From contig NZ_QMEA01000027.1 of assembly GCF_012912105.1 (NCBI RefSeq), positions 1 through 55,532 of the forward strand: a stretch of DNA of 55,532 nt, read 5' to 3'. The notes under the pieces are model-generated. The model saw only the letters and a list, made by a program, of their open reading frames with translations. It did no database searches and had not been told where the DNA came from. Every line of letters begins with the position of its first letter. Position 1 is the first letter of the stretch. Shown here piece by piece: positions 16,995 to 27,527 of the stretch. A program made the position numbers and the translations under genes. This stretch comes from Brasilonema sp. UFV-L1. GTDB lineage: Bacteria > Cyanobacteriota > Cyanobacteriia > Cyanobacteriales > Nostocaceae.

Positions 16995-19835
16995 TTACAA
17001 ACCATTACCAATTAAAATGAAAGGTGCCCAATAATAAGGATGACTCAAACGATTAGCGATTTGTGTTGGTAGGTTATCGCGTGTAGATTTGAGAATTCCT
17101 TTGTCTTGGTCTTGAGTTATCTTTGAATAATCGCCTGTAATTGTTGCGATTTGCGCTTGACGTAAAGCTTCAGCCTTGCTCATTTTGCCTTGACTTAAGA
17201 AGGCGTAAAAGGCATTCATTAAAGCTTCTGTTCCACCATCGCTGACAGCCCATAAAGAGGCGATCGCCGCTCTTGCTCCTGTACGCTCTATTTGGTAACC
17301 AAAACCTAAAATTTCTTCTCCTTGACCTATTTGATCACCGACTGCTGTTTCACAAGCACTCAACACAACCAAATCTACATTTGGCAAAGATAACTGTTGA
17401 ATCTCTGGTAGCTTAATTAAACCACCATCGCCCATTAAAATAAAAGAGTATTCTGGCTTACCGTTGACAAATTTGGCATGAGTTGCCATGTGAATAATTG
17501 TGTAGATATTTAAAGAAGAAATGATAGTTTGACGGTTAAATTCATCATCTAAAAGTGTTTTAGTTCCTGGCATCATGGTTGCGAGATTTTTGACCTCTGC
17601 TCCTGCATATTCCAGTGCTTTAAATGCTAATGAAGTAGACTCAATTTGTACAACACGACGCTGTGTGGTTGCTCCAGCTAAAACTTTTATTTGAGCTAAA
17701 GGTTGAGTATCAAGATCTGTTAAACTGACAGCAGTAATATTGTTAGTGCGGAAGCGCTGTGCTAACCATTGTTTGCCGTCATATAAAGCAGCTAAGGGTA
17801 TGTAACGTAATGGTCCATCAGGAGCATAGATAATTGTTTTAGCATCTGCATTTGACAGGTCTTGTTCTATAGGTTTAATTAACAATTCATATAGTTTTTC
17901 TGCTGGGACTGTAGCATTAGATTCAGGATCTTCTAAGGCACGACGAAAATCTAGGATAACTCGATTGACTTCTTCTTTTTTAATTGAAACTGTACGATGA
18001 ATTGGTGGTGCATTTGAAGTTGCTAAGACTAATTCTAGACGGTTTTCTAAAATCAACGGATACAACAGAACAGCATTTTGGTTAAGACGCTGCAAGTTAT
18101 CCCGCAAGCTATTTAAAAAACTTAATGGTATCATCTGTTGTAAAGCTTTTGGGCTAAGTTGTTTTAACCAAGCATTCACTTCTGGGCTATCAATGAATTG
18201 GTTAAATTCGGTGAGAAGATTTGCCTCCAGTGCAACGATTTTTTCTTTTTGTTCAGGTTTCCTGTTAGTGGGTGGAATTTTTTGCAGATCGCCGAGTTGT
18301 CTACTAATTTCAATTTGTTTGTCGGCTATCACTTTTAATCCTTGATTAATTGACTGTTCTGGAGATGGTGACTCAACTCCTTTGGAAGTTTTTTCATTTC
18401 CTCGAACATCGCGCAGGTAATCATCTAGTTCTTGAATCTTGAGTAAATCTAAAACTTGCTGTGCTTCTAGTACTCTGTCTTGTTGTAGTAGTAAATCAGC
18501 TAAACGGCGATAAGTATCGGCAACAGTTGCAGTGTAAGATTGTTGTTGTTCTCGTGGAAGCGATCGCAATTCGTTGCGTATAGCTTCAGTTACATTCACA
18601 GATTGCTTGTAGAAAATAATTGCTAATTGTGGCTTATTTTGCCGCGCCAGTAAATCTCCAATATTTCCAAGTGTAATTCGTTCAGCACCTCGCTCACCAA
18701 CTTCTCGACTCACAGCTAATGCTTGCTGATATGATGTTAACGCTTGAGAATATTTGCCCATACTTTTGTAAGCGCTTCCCATACTATCAAGGGTACGTCC
18801 AACGACAGCGCGTTCTCCGATTTTTTGGAGAATTGTCAACGCTTGCTCAAGAGATTCTATTGCTTGCGAATACTGTCCCAATTGTTGATAGACAAACCCT
18901 ATATTATTGAAAGTGCTACCAATCTTGGTTTGATTATCTATCTTTTTAAAAACTGCTAAAGCTTGTTGATAATAATTGAGAGCTTCAGAGTACTTCTTCA
19001 TCTGGTTATAGGCAAAGCCAATGTTATTGTAACTCGTAGCTTTACCTTCTTCGTTACCAATTTTTTCCCAAATAGCTAAAGCTTGCTGATAATATTTTAG
19101 TGCTTGAGAATATTGACCAATCTCGCTGTAAACAAGCCCAATACTCTCAAGATTGTTTGCTTCTTCTAGAGAGGATTTCGCTTTTCGGACACTGGTTAAA
19201 GCTTGTTGAAACAAATTAAGCGCTTTGGCATATTGTCCTGTTTCGTAATAGATTCCACCAATACTATTTAGAGCAGAACCAATACCTAGTTTATCTTCTA
19301 TTTCTTGCATTAAGCTAAGACTTTGCTGATAGTATTTCAGTGCTTGAGAAGATTGTCCCATAGACTGATAAACGGATCCAATATTATCAAGGATGATTCC
19401 AATTGCTTTCTTTTCTTCCTGATTGGGAACTTTGCCAACATTAACTTCCCGACTAAACGCCAACGCTTGCTGATAAAATTTCAGTGCTTGCGAATATTGA
19501 CCTAGCTCTTTAGAAGCTGCTCCTAAGCTATTCAGTGTATCAAGAATTCCTTGTTGCTCGCCTATTTCTTGATAAATAACTAGCGCTTTTTGGAAGATTT
19601 CTAAGGCTTTTTGAAACTGACTACTATCATATTGTTTAACTCCTTGTTCATATAGTCGTTCTGCTTCTTTCTTTAAAGTTTCAGATTTTTGTGCTTGTAA
19701 GAGTGTCCTAAAAGAATGACTTACAGTGTTATAACGACTGCTGACTAATGATGGTTTTCCCTGATCAACTGAGGCGTTTAAAAAACACAAAATCAGTGCG
19801 ATGACACCAAAGCGAATAAAAGAAGACAAGTGCAT
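16995..19835 (-). CDS. TPR-CHAT protein (caspase-like peptidase domain)
   Basis: 946-aa protein. Residues 1-25 are a signal peptide or membrane anchor. Residues 55-415 hold about nine tetratricopeptide repeats of the Kinesin-light-chain type (recurring 'YQQALA...GEA' and 'NNIGFVY..LGQYSQA'). Residues 415-640 are a helical linker, and residues 650-946 are a CHAT domain. The catalytic pair is intact: His786 in 'HMATHAKF' and Cys828 in 'LSACETA'. 'GFGYQIERTGARAAIASLW' is the family's following block. CHAT domains are caspase-related cysteine peptidases, usually acting on one partner protein recruited by the repeats. The apparent export signal would place it outside the cytoplasm. Neighbours are other TPR proteins and a Ser/Thr kinase. 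Confidence 0.92.
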   Translation of the reverse strand: MHLSSFIRFGVIALILCFLNASVDQGKPSLVSSRYNTVSHSFRTLLQAQKSETLKKEAERLYEQGVKQYDSSQFQKALEIFQKALVIYQEIGEQQGILDTLNSLGAASKELGQYSQALKFYQQALAFSREVNVGKVPNQEEKKAIGIILDNIGSVYQSMGQSSQALKYYQQSLSLMQEIEDKLGIGSALNSIGGIYYETGQYAKALNLFQQALTSVRKAKSSLEEANNLESIGLVYSEIGQYSQALKYYQQALAIWEKIGNEEGKATSYNNIGFAYNQMKKYSEALNYYQQALAVFKKIDNQTKIGSTFNNIGFVYQQLGQYSQAIESLEQALTILQKIGERAVVGRTLDSMGSAYKSMGKYSQALTSYQQALAVSREVGERGAERITLGNIGDLLARQNKPQLAIIFYKQSVNVTEAIRNELRSLPREQQQSYTATVADTYRRLADLLLQQDRVLEAQQVLDLLKIQELDDYLRDVRGNEKTSKGVESPSPEQSINQGLKVIADKQIEISRQLGDLQKIPPTNRKPEQKEKIVALEANLLTEFNQFIDSPEVNAWLKQLSPKALQQMIPLSFLNSLRDNLQRLNQNAVLLYPLILENRLELVLATSNAPPIHRTVSIKKEEVNRVILDFRRALEDPESNATVPAEKLYELLIKPIEQDLSNADAKTIIYAPDGPLRYIPLAALYDGKQWLAQRFRTNNITAVSLTDLDTQPLAQIKVLAGATTQRRVVQIESTSLAFKALEYAGAEVKNLATMMPGTKTLLDDEFNRQTIISSLNIYTIIHMATHAKFVNGKPEYSFILMGDGGLIKLPEIQQLSLPNVDLVVLSACETAVGDQIGQGEEILGFGYQIERTGARAAIASLWAVSDGGTEALMNAFYAFLSQGKMSKAEALRQAQIATITGDYSKITQDQDKGILKSTRDNLPTQIANRLSHPYYWAPFILIGNGL

Positions 19836-20006
19836 GAAAAAACTTTTTGCTTAAAAATAAAGAGTTGCTTATTGAGAAAATAAGCAACTAAAACACTTTG
19901 TTATGAAAAATTGTTTATTGACAAATATTGAGATGCACCTATTGTAAACTTTATCGAAATGGCATTCAAGCATTGAGATACATTACATAGTTTATTAACT
20001 TTTGCT

Positions 20007-20297
20007 TCACTTACGACGGTTTATCCTTGAGCGCTTAGGTAATATACCACTAGCAGCACTTAAGTTTATTCTAGAATTACCAGACTTATCAGTGCCAGTA
20101 ACAGTCAGAACTTTGCTCTGGGAGATCAGATACGAGATGAGAGTCGCAACAGTCTCTTCACCCATCTCCTGATAGATATCTAGTGCTTGCTGGTAAGATT
20201 TTAAAGCTTCTCCTAACTGTTGATTAGCTTTTGCTAATAGCTCTTCAGCTTCTCCCTTACGGATATCTGGATTGTGGCATAATTTTTGGTCATTCAT
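20007..20297 (-). CDS. Small TPR-containing protein, 96 aa
   Basis: The product contains about one and a half TPR helices ('KANQQLGEALKSYQQALDIYQ') followed by an unrelated basic tail ending 'RSRINRRK'. A good ribosome-binding site (AGGAGT, 9 bases before the ATG) argues that it is expressed. The repeat is very similar to units in the CHAT protein 170 bp downstream, so this may be a broken duplicate of its N-terminus or a small adaptor. There is no signal peptide. Function unknown. Confidence 0.5.
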   Translation of the reverse strand: MNDQKLCHNPDIRKGEAEELLAKANQQLGEALKSYQQALDIYQEMGEETVATLISYLISQSKVLTVTGTDKSGNSRINLSAASGILPKRSRINRRK

Positions 20298-20420
20298 TTG
20301 GTAGAACTCCTATTGTTGGGTGATTTCTGGAACACATTTCATTTTCGGTTAGAGACATATATGTATACCAACAGAAATCACACCATTCCGGATACGAGTA
20401 TTTATATTTTGATTGAAAAT

Positions 20421-21362
20421 TTACACAGTAGCTTTGTCTGTTTTCAATTCTTTTATCTGCTTATCTAGTTCTTCTACTCTTTTCGTATAACCTAGGGTTT
20501 TGTAATTATCTCGTGCTTGAGTCAGCCATTTTACAGCTTCTTTTTCGTCATCTACCGCTAGATACAAACCTCCCAAAGTTTCGGCAATCTGCGCTTGTTG
20601 TACAATATCTTTACGAGTTTTTGCCAATTTCTGTGCATCTAAATAATGAATCTCAGCTCGTGCATTGACTCCTGTTTGCCAGTAAAGATAACCAAGCTTT
20701 CGATAGATAGAAACTTCTTTCATACCACTAGTTATTAAAGCTTCTAGTGTCTCAATCGCCTCTGATTTTAAGTCAGCACCAATATAAAAAAAAGCACATT
20801 GCAAAGCTTTGACTTTGTCAGAAACTTTTTGATTATTAAGTTGGGTTATAGCTGCTTTTACAACTTGGGTTTCTTCCTGGGGTAAAAGACTAAAACCCCG
20901 TGCATTTGGTTTTTCTTCTGTTGATAATTTACCGTTGTCAGCTTTGACAATCAGCGAATACTCCACACCTGGTTCTAGTCTTGGTTCTCCTGGATACACA
21001 ACTTGATTGGTATTTACTTTTGTTTGCCAAACAACCGAATTACCTTTTTGTAAACTGACATCATAGCTTTTAACACCCAAAACTTGATTCCAGTGTAGCT
21101 TTGGCTTGTCAGTTAGTAGCAACGTTCGGCGAGGACTGATAATGTAGGGAATATCAGGGTTGCTAGGACTGCGAGGATCACCAGTGTCGGCTCGTTTGCA
21201 TTCTTGGGCTAAGGGAATTTGACTGACTTGAGTACTCTGTGCTGCTGAGAAAATTGGTGTGATTAATATGAAAAGCAATAAGCAAAAAGCAAATAAACAA
21301 ACGGAAATTTTAGTTTTTTTACTCTTTACTATCCAGTTTTTTGGTAGCGCACTGAACTTCAT
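20421..21362 (-). CDS. Secreted protein with Ig-like and TPR domains
   Basis: 313 aa: a signal peptide or anchor at about 20-42, 'QECKRADTGDPRSPSNPDIPY', then a beta-rich segment (about 75-160) with 'LLLTDKPKLHWNQVLGVKSY' that looks like a fibronectin-III/Ig-type fold. A helical part with two or three TPRs follows (about 165-305). The start codon overlaps the stop of the kinase gene in the sequence TAATG, so translation is probably coupled and the two products are likely to be needed together. Similar Ig-plus-TPR proteins sit beside CHAT and kinase genes in cyanobacteria, as far as I recall. Its function is not known. Confidence 0.7.
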   Translation of the reverse strand: MKFSALPKNWIVKSKKTKISVCLFAFCLLLFILITPIFSAAQSTQVSQIPLAQECKRADTGDPRSPSNPDIPYIISPRRTLLLTDKPKLHWNQVLGVKSYDVSLQKGNSVVWQTKVNTNQVVYPGEPRLEPGVEYSLIVKADNGKLSTEEKPNARGFSLLPQEETQVVKAAITQLNNQKVSDKVKALQCAFFYIGADLKSEAIETLEALITSGMKEVSIYRKLGYLYWQTGVNARAEIHYLDAQKLAKTRKDIVQQAQIAETLGGLYLAVDDEKEAVKWLTQARDNYKTLGYTKRVEELDKQIKELKTDKATV

Positions 21363-23080
21363 TATTGAGTCCTTGAAGTTTGAGAAATTGAGGCTGATTG
21401 CAATATTTTGCTAATTTTTGTTGCTGCTTCATCAGACCACTGTTTTTCTTCTTTCGTCGCTGATTTTTTATATTTAACACAATTTTTTAAAGCTGATAAC
21501 TCTCCTTGTTGATTATTTTGCTTTTCTAAAACTTTGGCTTGAAGGCAATATGCAGTAGCACGCTCGCTATTAATATTAATTGCCTTTTGAAGGTAGTTTT
21601 GAGCTTCTTGGTAATTTCCCTGTTCTAAATATGCCCAACCCAAGTTTTTGAACATTGCATATTTTGCTTTGTCATCTTCAGCACGTTGCAAGCCTTGTTG
21701 TAGGAGAGGTACTACGACACCATATTGTTTCTCCAAAATGTACAAGCGTGCCAAGTTGTTGTAAGCTCTATCGAACCCATTTAAGGCAGCCATTTGGTAG
21801 GCAGTGCGAGCTTGAGTTATCTTATTTTCGTCTTCATAAAGCAAGCCCAAATTATACTGGGGTTCTGGCATTTTTGGGTTAATAAGCATAGCCAAGTGAT
21901 AATATATCTTGGCAGTATCAAAACTTTTCTCTTGGTATTTTGTAAATCCCAAATTATTAAGGTTAAATGCTATTTCTGGGGTAGTTTTCCATAAATTTAT
22001 GCCTCCAGTACCTAAGACTAGTAAACCAGCCAACCAAAACTGAAAACGTTTTTTTTTGGAAAGCTTATCCTGTATTTTGTTTGGTCTATCAACGACTTTT
22101 TTGTCTGACTTAAAGACAAGAGAAAATGTGTTTTTTAAGAGGCTGTTTAAAGCTAAACTATTAACTCCAATCTCTGTATCTGGTGGTAAAGTATCTGTTC
22201 CATATTGAGAAAGTGGTTCAAGCTGTTGATTGCCTTTCAGGTAATTTAATATTGTTTGGCAATTTTGAGGTCTTTGTCCAGGAAAAGGAGCGATGAGGCG
22301 CTCAATTAAGTTTGCTAATTGTGGTGAAACACTTGGTGCTTGCTCACGCCAAATGAGTTCTCCTGTTTCTGAGTTTTTCGGAAAATCGAGAGGAGATTTC
22401 CCTGTCAGTAAATAGACAAAAGTTCGTCCCAAGGCGAAAAAATCCGACTGTGGAACAGCGTGTCCTTCAGCTTGTTCTGGAGGAGTAAACCCAGGAGAAA
22501 CAAGTACAGTTCCAGTATGTTTACCCTGTTGTTTTTCTAAATAAGAGTTTGTGACTTCCCTAACAGCACCAAAGTCAATCAGCACCAGTTGTCCATCAGG
22601 TTTTAGCATGATGTTAGAGAGTTTAATATCTCGATGAAGATATTGATGCTGATGCAGTTCGTTAAGTATTTCTATGAGTTGAATTAACCATTCATGAGCT
22701 TGTTCTGTGGTTAGTGGTTGATTTCCTCTCTCTTGTAACCACTGTTGCAAATTTAAACCTGGTATTTTCTCCATCACTAAACAGTGTAATGGCTCACCAT
22801 TGCCATCAGACCAAGTGAAATACCCATCTGACTCTACGCGCGGAATACCAGGATGCTTGAAACGAGTTAGTAATTCAGCTTCTCGTTGAAATAAGGCGAT
22901 CGCCTTTTGTTTGATTGTTGGGTTATGGAAACGCTCTAGGCTCAAAACTTTTAAGACTTTGGGAGTGCCGCCATCATCCACTTCAAATACTTTACCAAAA
23001 CCACCGCCACCAATTTGACAGATCACTCGGTAACGCCCTTGAAGTAACATTCCTGGACGAATCATAGCGACAACCATCAT
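21362..23080 (-). CDS. Membrane Ser/Thr protein kinase with C-terminal TPRs
   Basis: 572-aa Hanks-type kinase. Glycine loop GGGGFG at 24-29, ATP Lys44, HRD at 149-151, Asn156, DFG at 169-171 and the activation segment 'PGFTPPEQAEG', so it should be active. A single membrane segment lies at about 346-364, and the extracytoplasmic part (375-560) holds four or more TPRs. The domain order kinase-TM-TPR is common in cyanobacterial Spk-type kinases. It is the first gene of a minus-strand run (kinase, Ig-TPR, small TPR, CHAT), which suggests that the TPR part senses or recruits the exported partners. The start could be Met1, Met2 or Met6. Confidence 0.93.
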   Translation of the reverse strand: MMVVAMIRPGMLLQGRYRVICQIGGGGFGKVFEVDDGGTPKVLKVLSLERFHNPTIKQKAIALFQREAELLTRFKHPGIPRVESDGYFTWSDGNGEPLHCLVMEKIPGLNLQQWLQERGNQPLTTEQAHEWLIQLIEILNELHQHQYLHRDIKLSNIMLKPDGQLVLIDFGAVREVTNSYLEKQQGKHTGTVLVSPGFTPPEQAEGHAVPQSDFFALGRTFVYLLTGKSPLDFPKNSETGELIWREQAPSVSPQLANLIERLIAPFPGQRPQNCQTILNYLKGNQQLEPLSQYGTDTLPPDTEIGVNSLALNSLLKNTFSLVFKSDKKVVDRPNKIQDKLSKKKRFQFWLAGLLVLGTGGINLWKTTPEIAFNLNNLGFTKYQEKSFDTAKIYYHLAMLINPKMPEPQYNLGLLYEDENKITQARTAYQMAALNGFDRAYNNLARLYILEKQYGVVVPLLQQGLQRAEDDKAKYAMFKNLGWAYLEQGNYQEAQNYLQKAININSERATAYCLQAKVLEKQNNQQGELSALKNCVKYKKSATKEEKQWSDEAATKISKILQSASISQTSRTQ

Positions 23081-23135
23081 AGCTCAGTCTCTGCTCCATA
23101 AAACTTAATCATCAATCCCCATACCCCGTGAAGGA

Positions 23136-23155
23136 AATTCACGCATTCGCTCATT
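23136..23155. repeat. Inverted copy of the AATGAGCGAATGCGTGAATT 20-mer
   Basis: Exact reverse complement of 14093-14112, followed immediately by ATTCAAA heptamer units. Lies between the two kinase genes. Confidence 0.8.
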
Positions 23156-23258
23156 CAAAATTCAAAATAAAATAATTTTTGAGTTTTTGAGCGTCGCGAG
23201 GGTTAACTGAGCTTACAGCTCTTTAATTTAAAGAAGAAACTTTATTTTATTCTACAAA

Positions 23259-25004
23259 TCAAAATCCGCTGATTCCAGAAGACGAATCTCGAGCAATCAG
23301 TGGAAGGCGAACGGTGAAAATTGATCCGACTCCGGGTTCACTCGTGACAAAAATCTCACCACCCATCATATGACAAAAGTGACGACTAATTGATAACCCT
23401 AATCCGGTTCCACCATATTTTTTGGTTGTCGAAGCATCTCCTTGGGAAAAGGGTTTAAACAGTTGCTGCTGTTGATGATAGGACATACCAATTCCTGTGT
23501 CTTCAACAGTAAAGGTAATCATTCCAGGAGTGTGGTTTCCTTGAATGTCTAATATTTCTCTGTTGACTATAAATCTCACCCTACCGTTTGTGGTAAACTT
23601 GGCAGCGTTGCTCAGTAGATTGTACAGTACTTGTCGTAGCTTAGTTTGGTCCGTGTACATAATACCAAGCTCCCCATCAAAATTCACTTCTAAAATGTTG
23701 CCATTTTTTTCCACCAAAGGCTTGACTGTGAACACAACGTTGTTGATGAGCGCGGCGAGTTCAAATGTCTCTGGGTAAAAAGTCATTTTCCCCGCTTCAA
23801 TTTTTGATAAGTCGAGGATATCGTTGATTAATATCAATAAATGTCTACCTGCACCGTTGATAGATTCAAGGTCATCAATAAAATCTTTTGATATGCCAAA
23901 ATCAATCGCATCATCGCGTAGTAGTTGGCTTAACCCAATAATAGCATTCAACGGTGTGCGTAACTCGTGACTAATATTTGCCAGAAACTGACCTTTTGCT
24001 TTGTTAGCAGTTTCTGCTAATTCTTTAGCTTGTTGCAATTCTTTCGTTCGCTCAGAAACCCGCTCAATCAAACGATTGAGAGATTTGGCGAGTGATCCAA
24101 TTTCATCTTCTGTACTGACAGGAGCTCGCAAATTAAAATTAGACTTTTTGGCAACCTGTTCAGCGACTTGAGTGACAATAATAACTGGTTCGGCGATCGC
24201 CCGAGAAGTTCGCCATGCGACAATGGCGGCGATCGCCACTGACACTAGCATACTTGCTACGGCTATGAATTTTTCAACTCCTTTTGCGATCGCCAGATCT
24301 GTTGTGAATTTCTGCTCTCGCTGTTGAGCACTTTGCAAGTTGTTAGTTAAGCGTTTACGTATTTCATCTAGCCGTGTAGCTGTTTCACCACTCATCACTC
24401 CCAACAACTCATTTCTGACTACAAAAACCTTTTGTTGTTCTGGCTGCTCCTCAAACTGCTGTAAAATTGACTCAATTTGTTTAACATAAGATTCCAGGTT
24501 ACTGGAGGAGTCATTCAATATAGTTCGCAGAGTATCTTCTGGGACTGCTAATTTTCCAGGCTTGCTATCTATAAATCCTGTAATTTTATCTTCAATCTTC
24601 TTAGCATTTTTCACACTGCTTAACAATTCGGCTTTTGTGCTAGAAAAGCGTTGCGGATTGTCTACCACAGCAATCAAGTTAGAGCCGTGCAATTGTGCAT
24701 CTACTAAAGCATCCCTATAGCTACCCAGCACTTGTGCTTGAAACCGAGCATGTTCCAGTTGCTTAGTTTCTATTCCCAAATAAAAATTCGATATGACTAG
24801 CCCAGTAAATGAGCCTAAAAAACCAATCCCGATTGCCAGAAAGTACCCATAGCCAATTTTCTGATGAATACGCCAAGAGCTGGCATTGAATTTCCCTGGC
24901 GAGGGAAACTCTATAGTTGGGAGTTCATCAGTAGAGGGCTCTTGGGCTGACACTTGTGTTCTTTCCAAATTGCTGTCAACAGCGGTTGGCTTTTGAGCTT
25001 GCAT
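23259..25004 (-). CDS. Membrane sensor histidine kinase with HAMP
   Basis: 581 aa: TM1 at about 52-75, a helical extracytoplasmic sensor of about 165 residues (80-244, four-helix-bundle-like), TM2 at 245-264, HAMP (265-318), a coiled linker, HisKA with His346 in '[13 protein letters not shown]', then HATPase with '[10 protein letters not shown]', '[11 protein letters not shown]', '[11 protein letters not shown]' and '[13 protein letters not shown]'. There is no receiver domain, so a separate response regulator is needed and none is adjacent. It is 178 bp upstream of the Ser/Thr kinase on the same strand, so it may belong to the same signalling block. Confidence 0.93.
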   Translation of the reverse strand: MQAQKPTAVDSNLERTQVSAQEPSTDELPTIEFPSPGKFNASSWRIHQKIGYGYFLAIGIGFLGSFTGLVISNFYLGIETKQLEHARFQAQVLGSYRDALVDAQLHGSNLIAVVDNPQRFSSTKAELLSSVKNAKKIEDKITGFIDSKPGKLAVPEDTLRTILNDSSSNLESYVKQIESILQQFEEQPEQQKVFVVRNELLGVMSGETATRLDEIRKRLTNNLQSAQQREQKFTTDLAIAKGVEKFIAVASMLVSVAIAAIVAWRTSRAIAEPVIIVTQVAEQVAKKSNFNLRAPVSTEDEIGSLAKSLNRLIERVSERTKELQQAKELAETANKAKGQFLANISHELRTPLNAIIGLSQLLRDDAIDFGISKDFIDDLESINGAGRHLLILINDILDLSKIEAGKMTFYPETFELAALINNVVFTVKPLVEKNGNILEVNFDGELGIMYTDQTKLRQVLYNLLSNAAKFTTNGRVRFIVNREILDIQGNHTPGMITFTVEDTGIGMSYHQQQQLFKPFSQGDASTTKKYGGTGLGLSISRHFCHMMGGEIFVTSEPGVGSIFTVRLPLIARDSSSGISGF

Positions 25005-26264
25005 CCCTCAAATCTCCTTGCCCTCCCGCAAAGGTTACCGTATTTTTTTCAAAGCTAAGATTTCGTTCAATTTGTCATTAACTCTTACTATATGATCATC
25101 ATCTTCTTTTTTAACAGCAGCACAGGCTTTTTAATTAAAGAATGTACTTTCAAGTATGAAATCAAGGCTAAATTTTAAAGCATCTGCTATGAAGTTTTTA
25201 TAAAGCGCCCTTATTATCGCTTACACTGAACTCTTCAAAAGTTGTCTACATCTTTCATTCCTTTTCAGGGCTGATACTCCTTTGTTCTTTTGCGTTTCTC
25301 TTCAGCTTCTGGCAATTCTTCTTGTCTTTATGGAAAACTATACTTCTTTTTAAAGACTACACATCATAGTAGACCGGGGAAAATAAATTGAGTCATGTAA
25401 AGATTTGTCAACACGCCTGTAATCTTTACCAATGAACGGCAGGTGACACCAGACGCTACACGAAAATAGAACAGGCTAGCTCCTATAGGAATACCCCTTG
25501 CGGGGGCACTACGCAAACGCCTCGCTAGGCGCTCCAGCAACTGTTAACCGGAGGCGGAGTATAGGCAGGGTAAATGCTCACAACGCAGAATAAAAAATAA
25601 ATTTTCATCTGTTCTGGCGTACGCAGATAGTGACGGCTACTTAATATAGTTAGCATGATTTCTACTGTCTTTGAGCAGTTTCATATAAAGATTGAACAAT
25701 GTTTCTTTGCTGTAAACAAAAATCATCATAATTAAGCAATTAGTAACATTTTGGGTTGAGAAGAATTCCGAACGCAGAATAAACCAACTCAGTTGGAACC
25801 CTACATTCCCTAAGCCATGCGTATACGCTAAGCTGACAGGGAAATTCAAAATATGCCCTCACCCTTTCGAGTACAGTTTGAATTTGAGGAAGGCGAGTGC
25901 GGCTTGTCACTAATACGAATGATTCACTCGTCGTGCAAACTATGCCCGAAAGGCACACTGCGAAAACAGAATGAGTCTGATGGATGACTCTAACTTTTTT
26001 CTTGATAAAACTGTATAATCCGTTTATTTTTATATGTGGAGTGAAATCTTATCACAATCTTGTCACTCAAAGAATTTATTCTCAAAAAAGATTATAATAT
26101 GCGATTTTACTTATAGTAGTAGACACAAAGACAAATCTCATTCATGACTCATTATTAACTATTTAGTCATACATTGTTGATCAAATAACCCCCCTTTAGG
26201 GGGGTTAGGGAAATCAAGAGAGCTAAAAATTAAACTAATTTAGTCTCCCAACTCCTCATTGTAT
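25005..26264. other. 1.26-kb intergenic region
   Basis: No convincing gene. Short minus-strand frames at 25637-25849 and 25740-25958 lack ribosome-binding sites. The stretch 25440-25570 is richer in GC and contains short palindromes (TCCTATAGGA, CCCCTTGCGGGG, GCCTCGCTAGGC) and the motif CCGGAGGCGGAG that also occurs at about 45507 and, inverted, at 8-20. This looks like a degenerate repeat element. CACCAGACGCT at about 25447 is shared with MITE-like elements near 41750 and 50929. A hairpin at 26187-26206 follows metK. Confidence 0.5.
26187..26206. terminator. GC-rich hairpin downstream of metK
   Basis: AACCCCCC and GGGGGGTT form a perfect 8-bp stem around TTTA, 58 bp past the metK stop on the minus strand; on that strand ATTTG follows rather than a U-tract. 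Runs like this are also a common cyanobacterial repeat, so either reading is possible. Confidence 0.45.
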
Positions 26265-27527
26265 TTATGCAATCGTTGCCGACAGTAAACTATTAGCCGC
26301 CTGCTGCAACAATTCTGCTTTATCAGTACGCTCCCAAGGTAAGTCTAAATCGTTCCGCCCAAGATGACCGTAAGCCGCGACGTCCTGATAAAAACGTCCG
26401 CCTCGTTCGCTGGGCAGGTTGCGTAGATTGAAGGCATGAATAATGCCAGCTGGACGCAGTTCAAAATGCTTTTTGACCAATTCCAGTAAGATTTGGTCAT
26501 CAACTTTACCTGTACCAAAGGTATCCAACATCACGCTGACAGGTCGCGCCACACCAATAGCGTAACTCAGTTGGACTTCACATTTGTCTGCAAGCCCCGC
26601 AGCGACTATATTTTTCGCCACATACCGAGAAGCATAAGCTGCAGAACGGTCTACCTTAGTGGGGTCTTTGCCAGAAAAGGCTCCACCGCCATGTCGTGAG
26701 TAACCACCGTAGGTATCAACAATGATTTTACGCCCAGTTAGACCAGAATCTCCCTGAGGACCACCGACGACAAATTTACCTGTTGGATTGACAAAAAAGC
26801 GAGTTTGTGCATCTGGCTTAACATCAATGTCTCCGAATACAGGTTCGACCACTGCTGACCACAGATCTTCTTTGATCTTGGCTTGTACTGCTGCTTCATC
26901 GGTGATGTCACCAATGGTAGCTGTATGCTGGGTAGAAACTAGAATGGTATCAATTCCTACAGGTCGCCCGTCTTCGTATGCTACGGTCACTTGCGTTTTC
27001 CCATCAGGACGCAGGTACGGTAAATCACCTGTTTTACGAACCGCAGCCAGTCGTCGAGCAATACGGTGAGCAAGAGAGATAGGTAAAGGCATCAACTCTG
27101 GTGTTTCGTTACAAGCGAAGCCAAACATGATACCTTGGTCACCTGCACCAACTGAGTCAAATAGTTCATCACTATTTTGCTCGCGAGTTTCATGAGCAGT
27201 GTTCACACCTTGGGCAATATCAGGCGATTGTTCGTCTAATGCGACAATCACTGAGCAGCTATTTGCACAGAACCCGTTCTCAGCATTGGTGTAACCAATC
27301 TCGGCAATTTTTTTGCGAGCGAGATTCACATAATTGACATTCGCTTTAGTGGTAATTTCACCAGTGATCAGTACCAAACCAGTGTTCACCACAACTTCAG
27401 CAGCCACACGGCTACTGGGGTCTTGTGAGAGTAAGGTATCTAGAATGGTATCAGAAATCTGATCGCAGATTTTATCTGGATGCCCCTCGGTCACTGACTC
27501 GGAGGTAAATAAATAACGACGAGACAA
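26265..27527 (-). CDS. metK: S-adenosylmethionine synthetase
   Basis: Makes S-adenosylmethionine from methionine and ATP. Blocks: '[14 protein letters not shown]' (ATP), '[12 protein letters not shown]', '[19 protein letters not shown]' (P-loop-like). I choose the TTG at 27525-27527: the sequence GGAGGA lies 7 bases before it, and the product then starts '[17 protein letters not shown]' as in other cyanobacteria. The ATG at 27540-27542 is upstream in the same frame, but it overlaps the ribosome-binding site itself and adds MEELH. With TTG the protein is 420 aa, a normal length. It shares the SAM/methylthioadenosine cycle with mtnP at 45793. Confidence 0.95.
   Translation of the reverse strand: MSRRYLFTSESVTEGHPDKICDQISDTILDTLLSQDPSSRVAAEVVVNTGLVLITGEITTKANVNYVNLARKKIAEIGYTNAENGFCANSCSVIVALDEQSPDIAQGVNTAHETREQNSDELFDSVGAGDQGIMFGFACNETPELMPLPISLAHRIARRLAAVRKTGDLPYLRPDGKTQVTVAYEDGRPVGIDTILVSTQHTATIGDITDEAAVQAKIKEDLWSAVVEPVFGDIDVKPDAQTRFFVNPTGKFVVGGPQGDSGLTGRKIIVDTYGGYSRHGGGAFSGKDPTKVDRSAAYASRYVAKNIVAAGLADKCEVQLSYAIGVARPVSVMLDTFGTGKVDDQILLELVKKHFELRPAGIIHAFNLRNLPSERGGRFYQDVAAYGHLGRNDLDLPWERTDKAELLQQAANSLLSATIA

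Noticed and set aside
17011-17011. Longer start for the Crr7 gene
   Set aside because: It would overlap the CHAT gene end and adds 14 residues that do not match the family; 16969 gives the expected length.
25637-25958. Minus-strand frames upstream of metK
   Set aside because: Overlapping frames with no ribosome-binding site in a repeat-rich, non-coding stretch.
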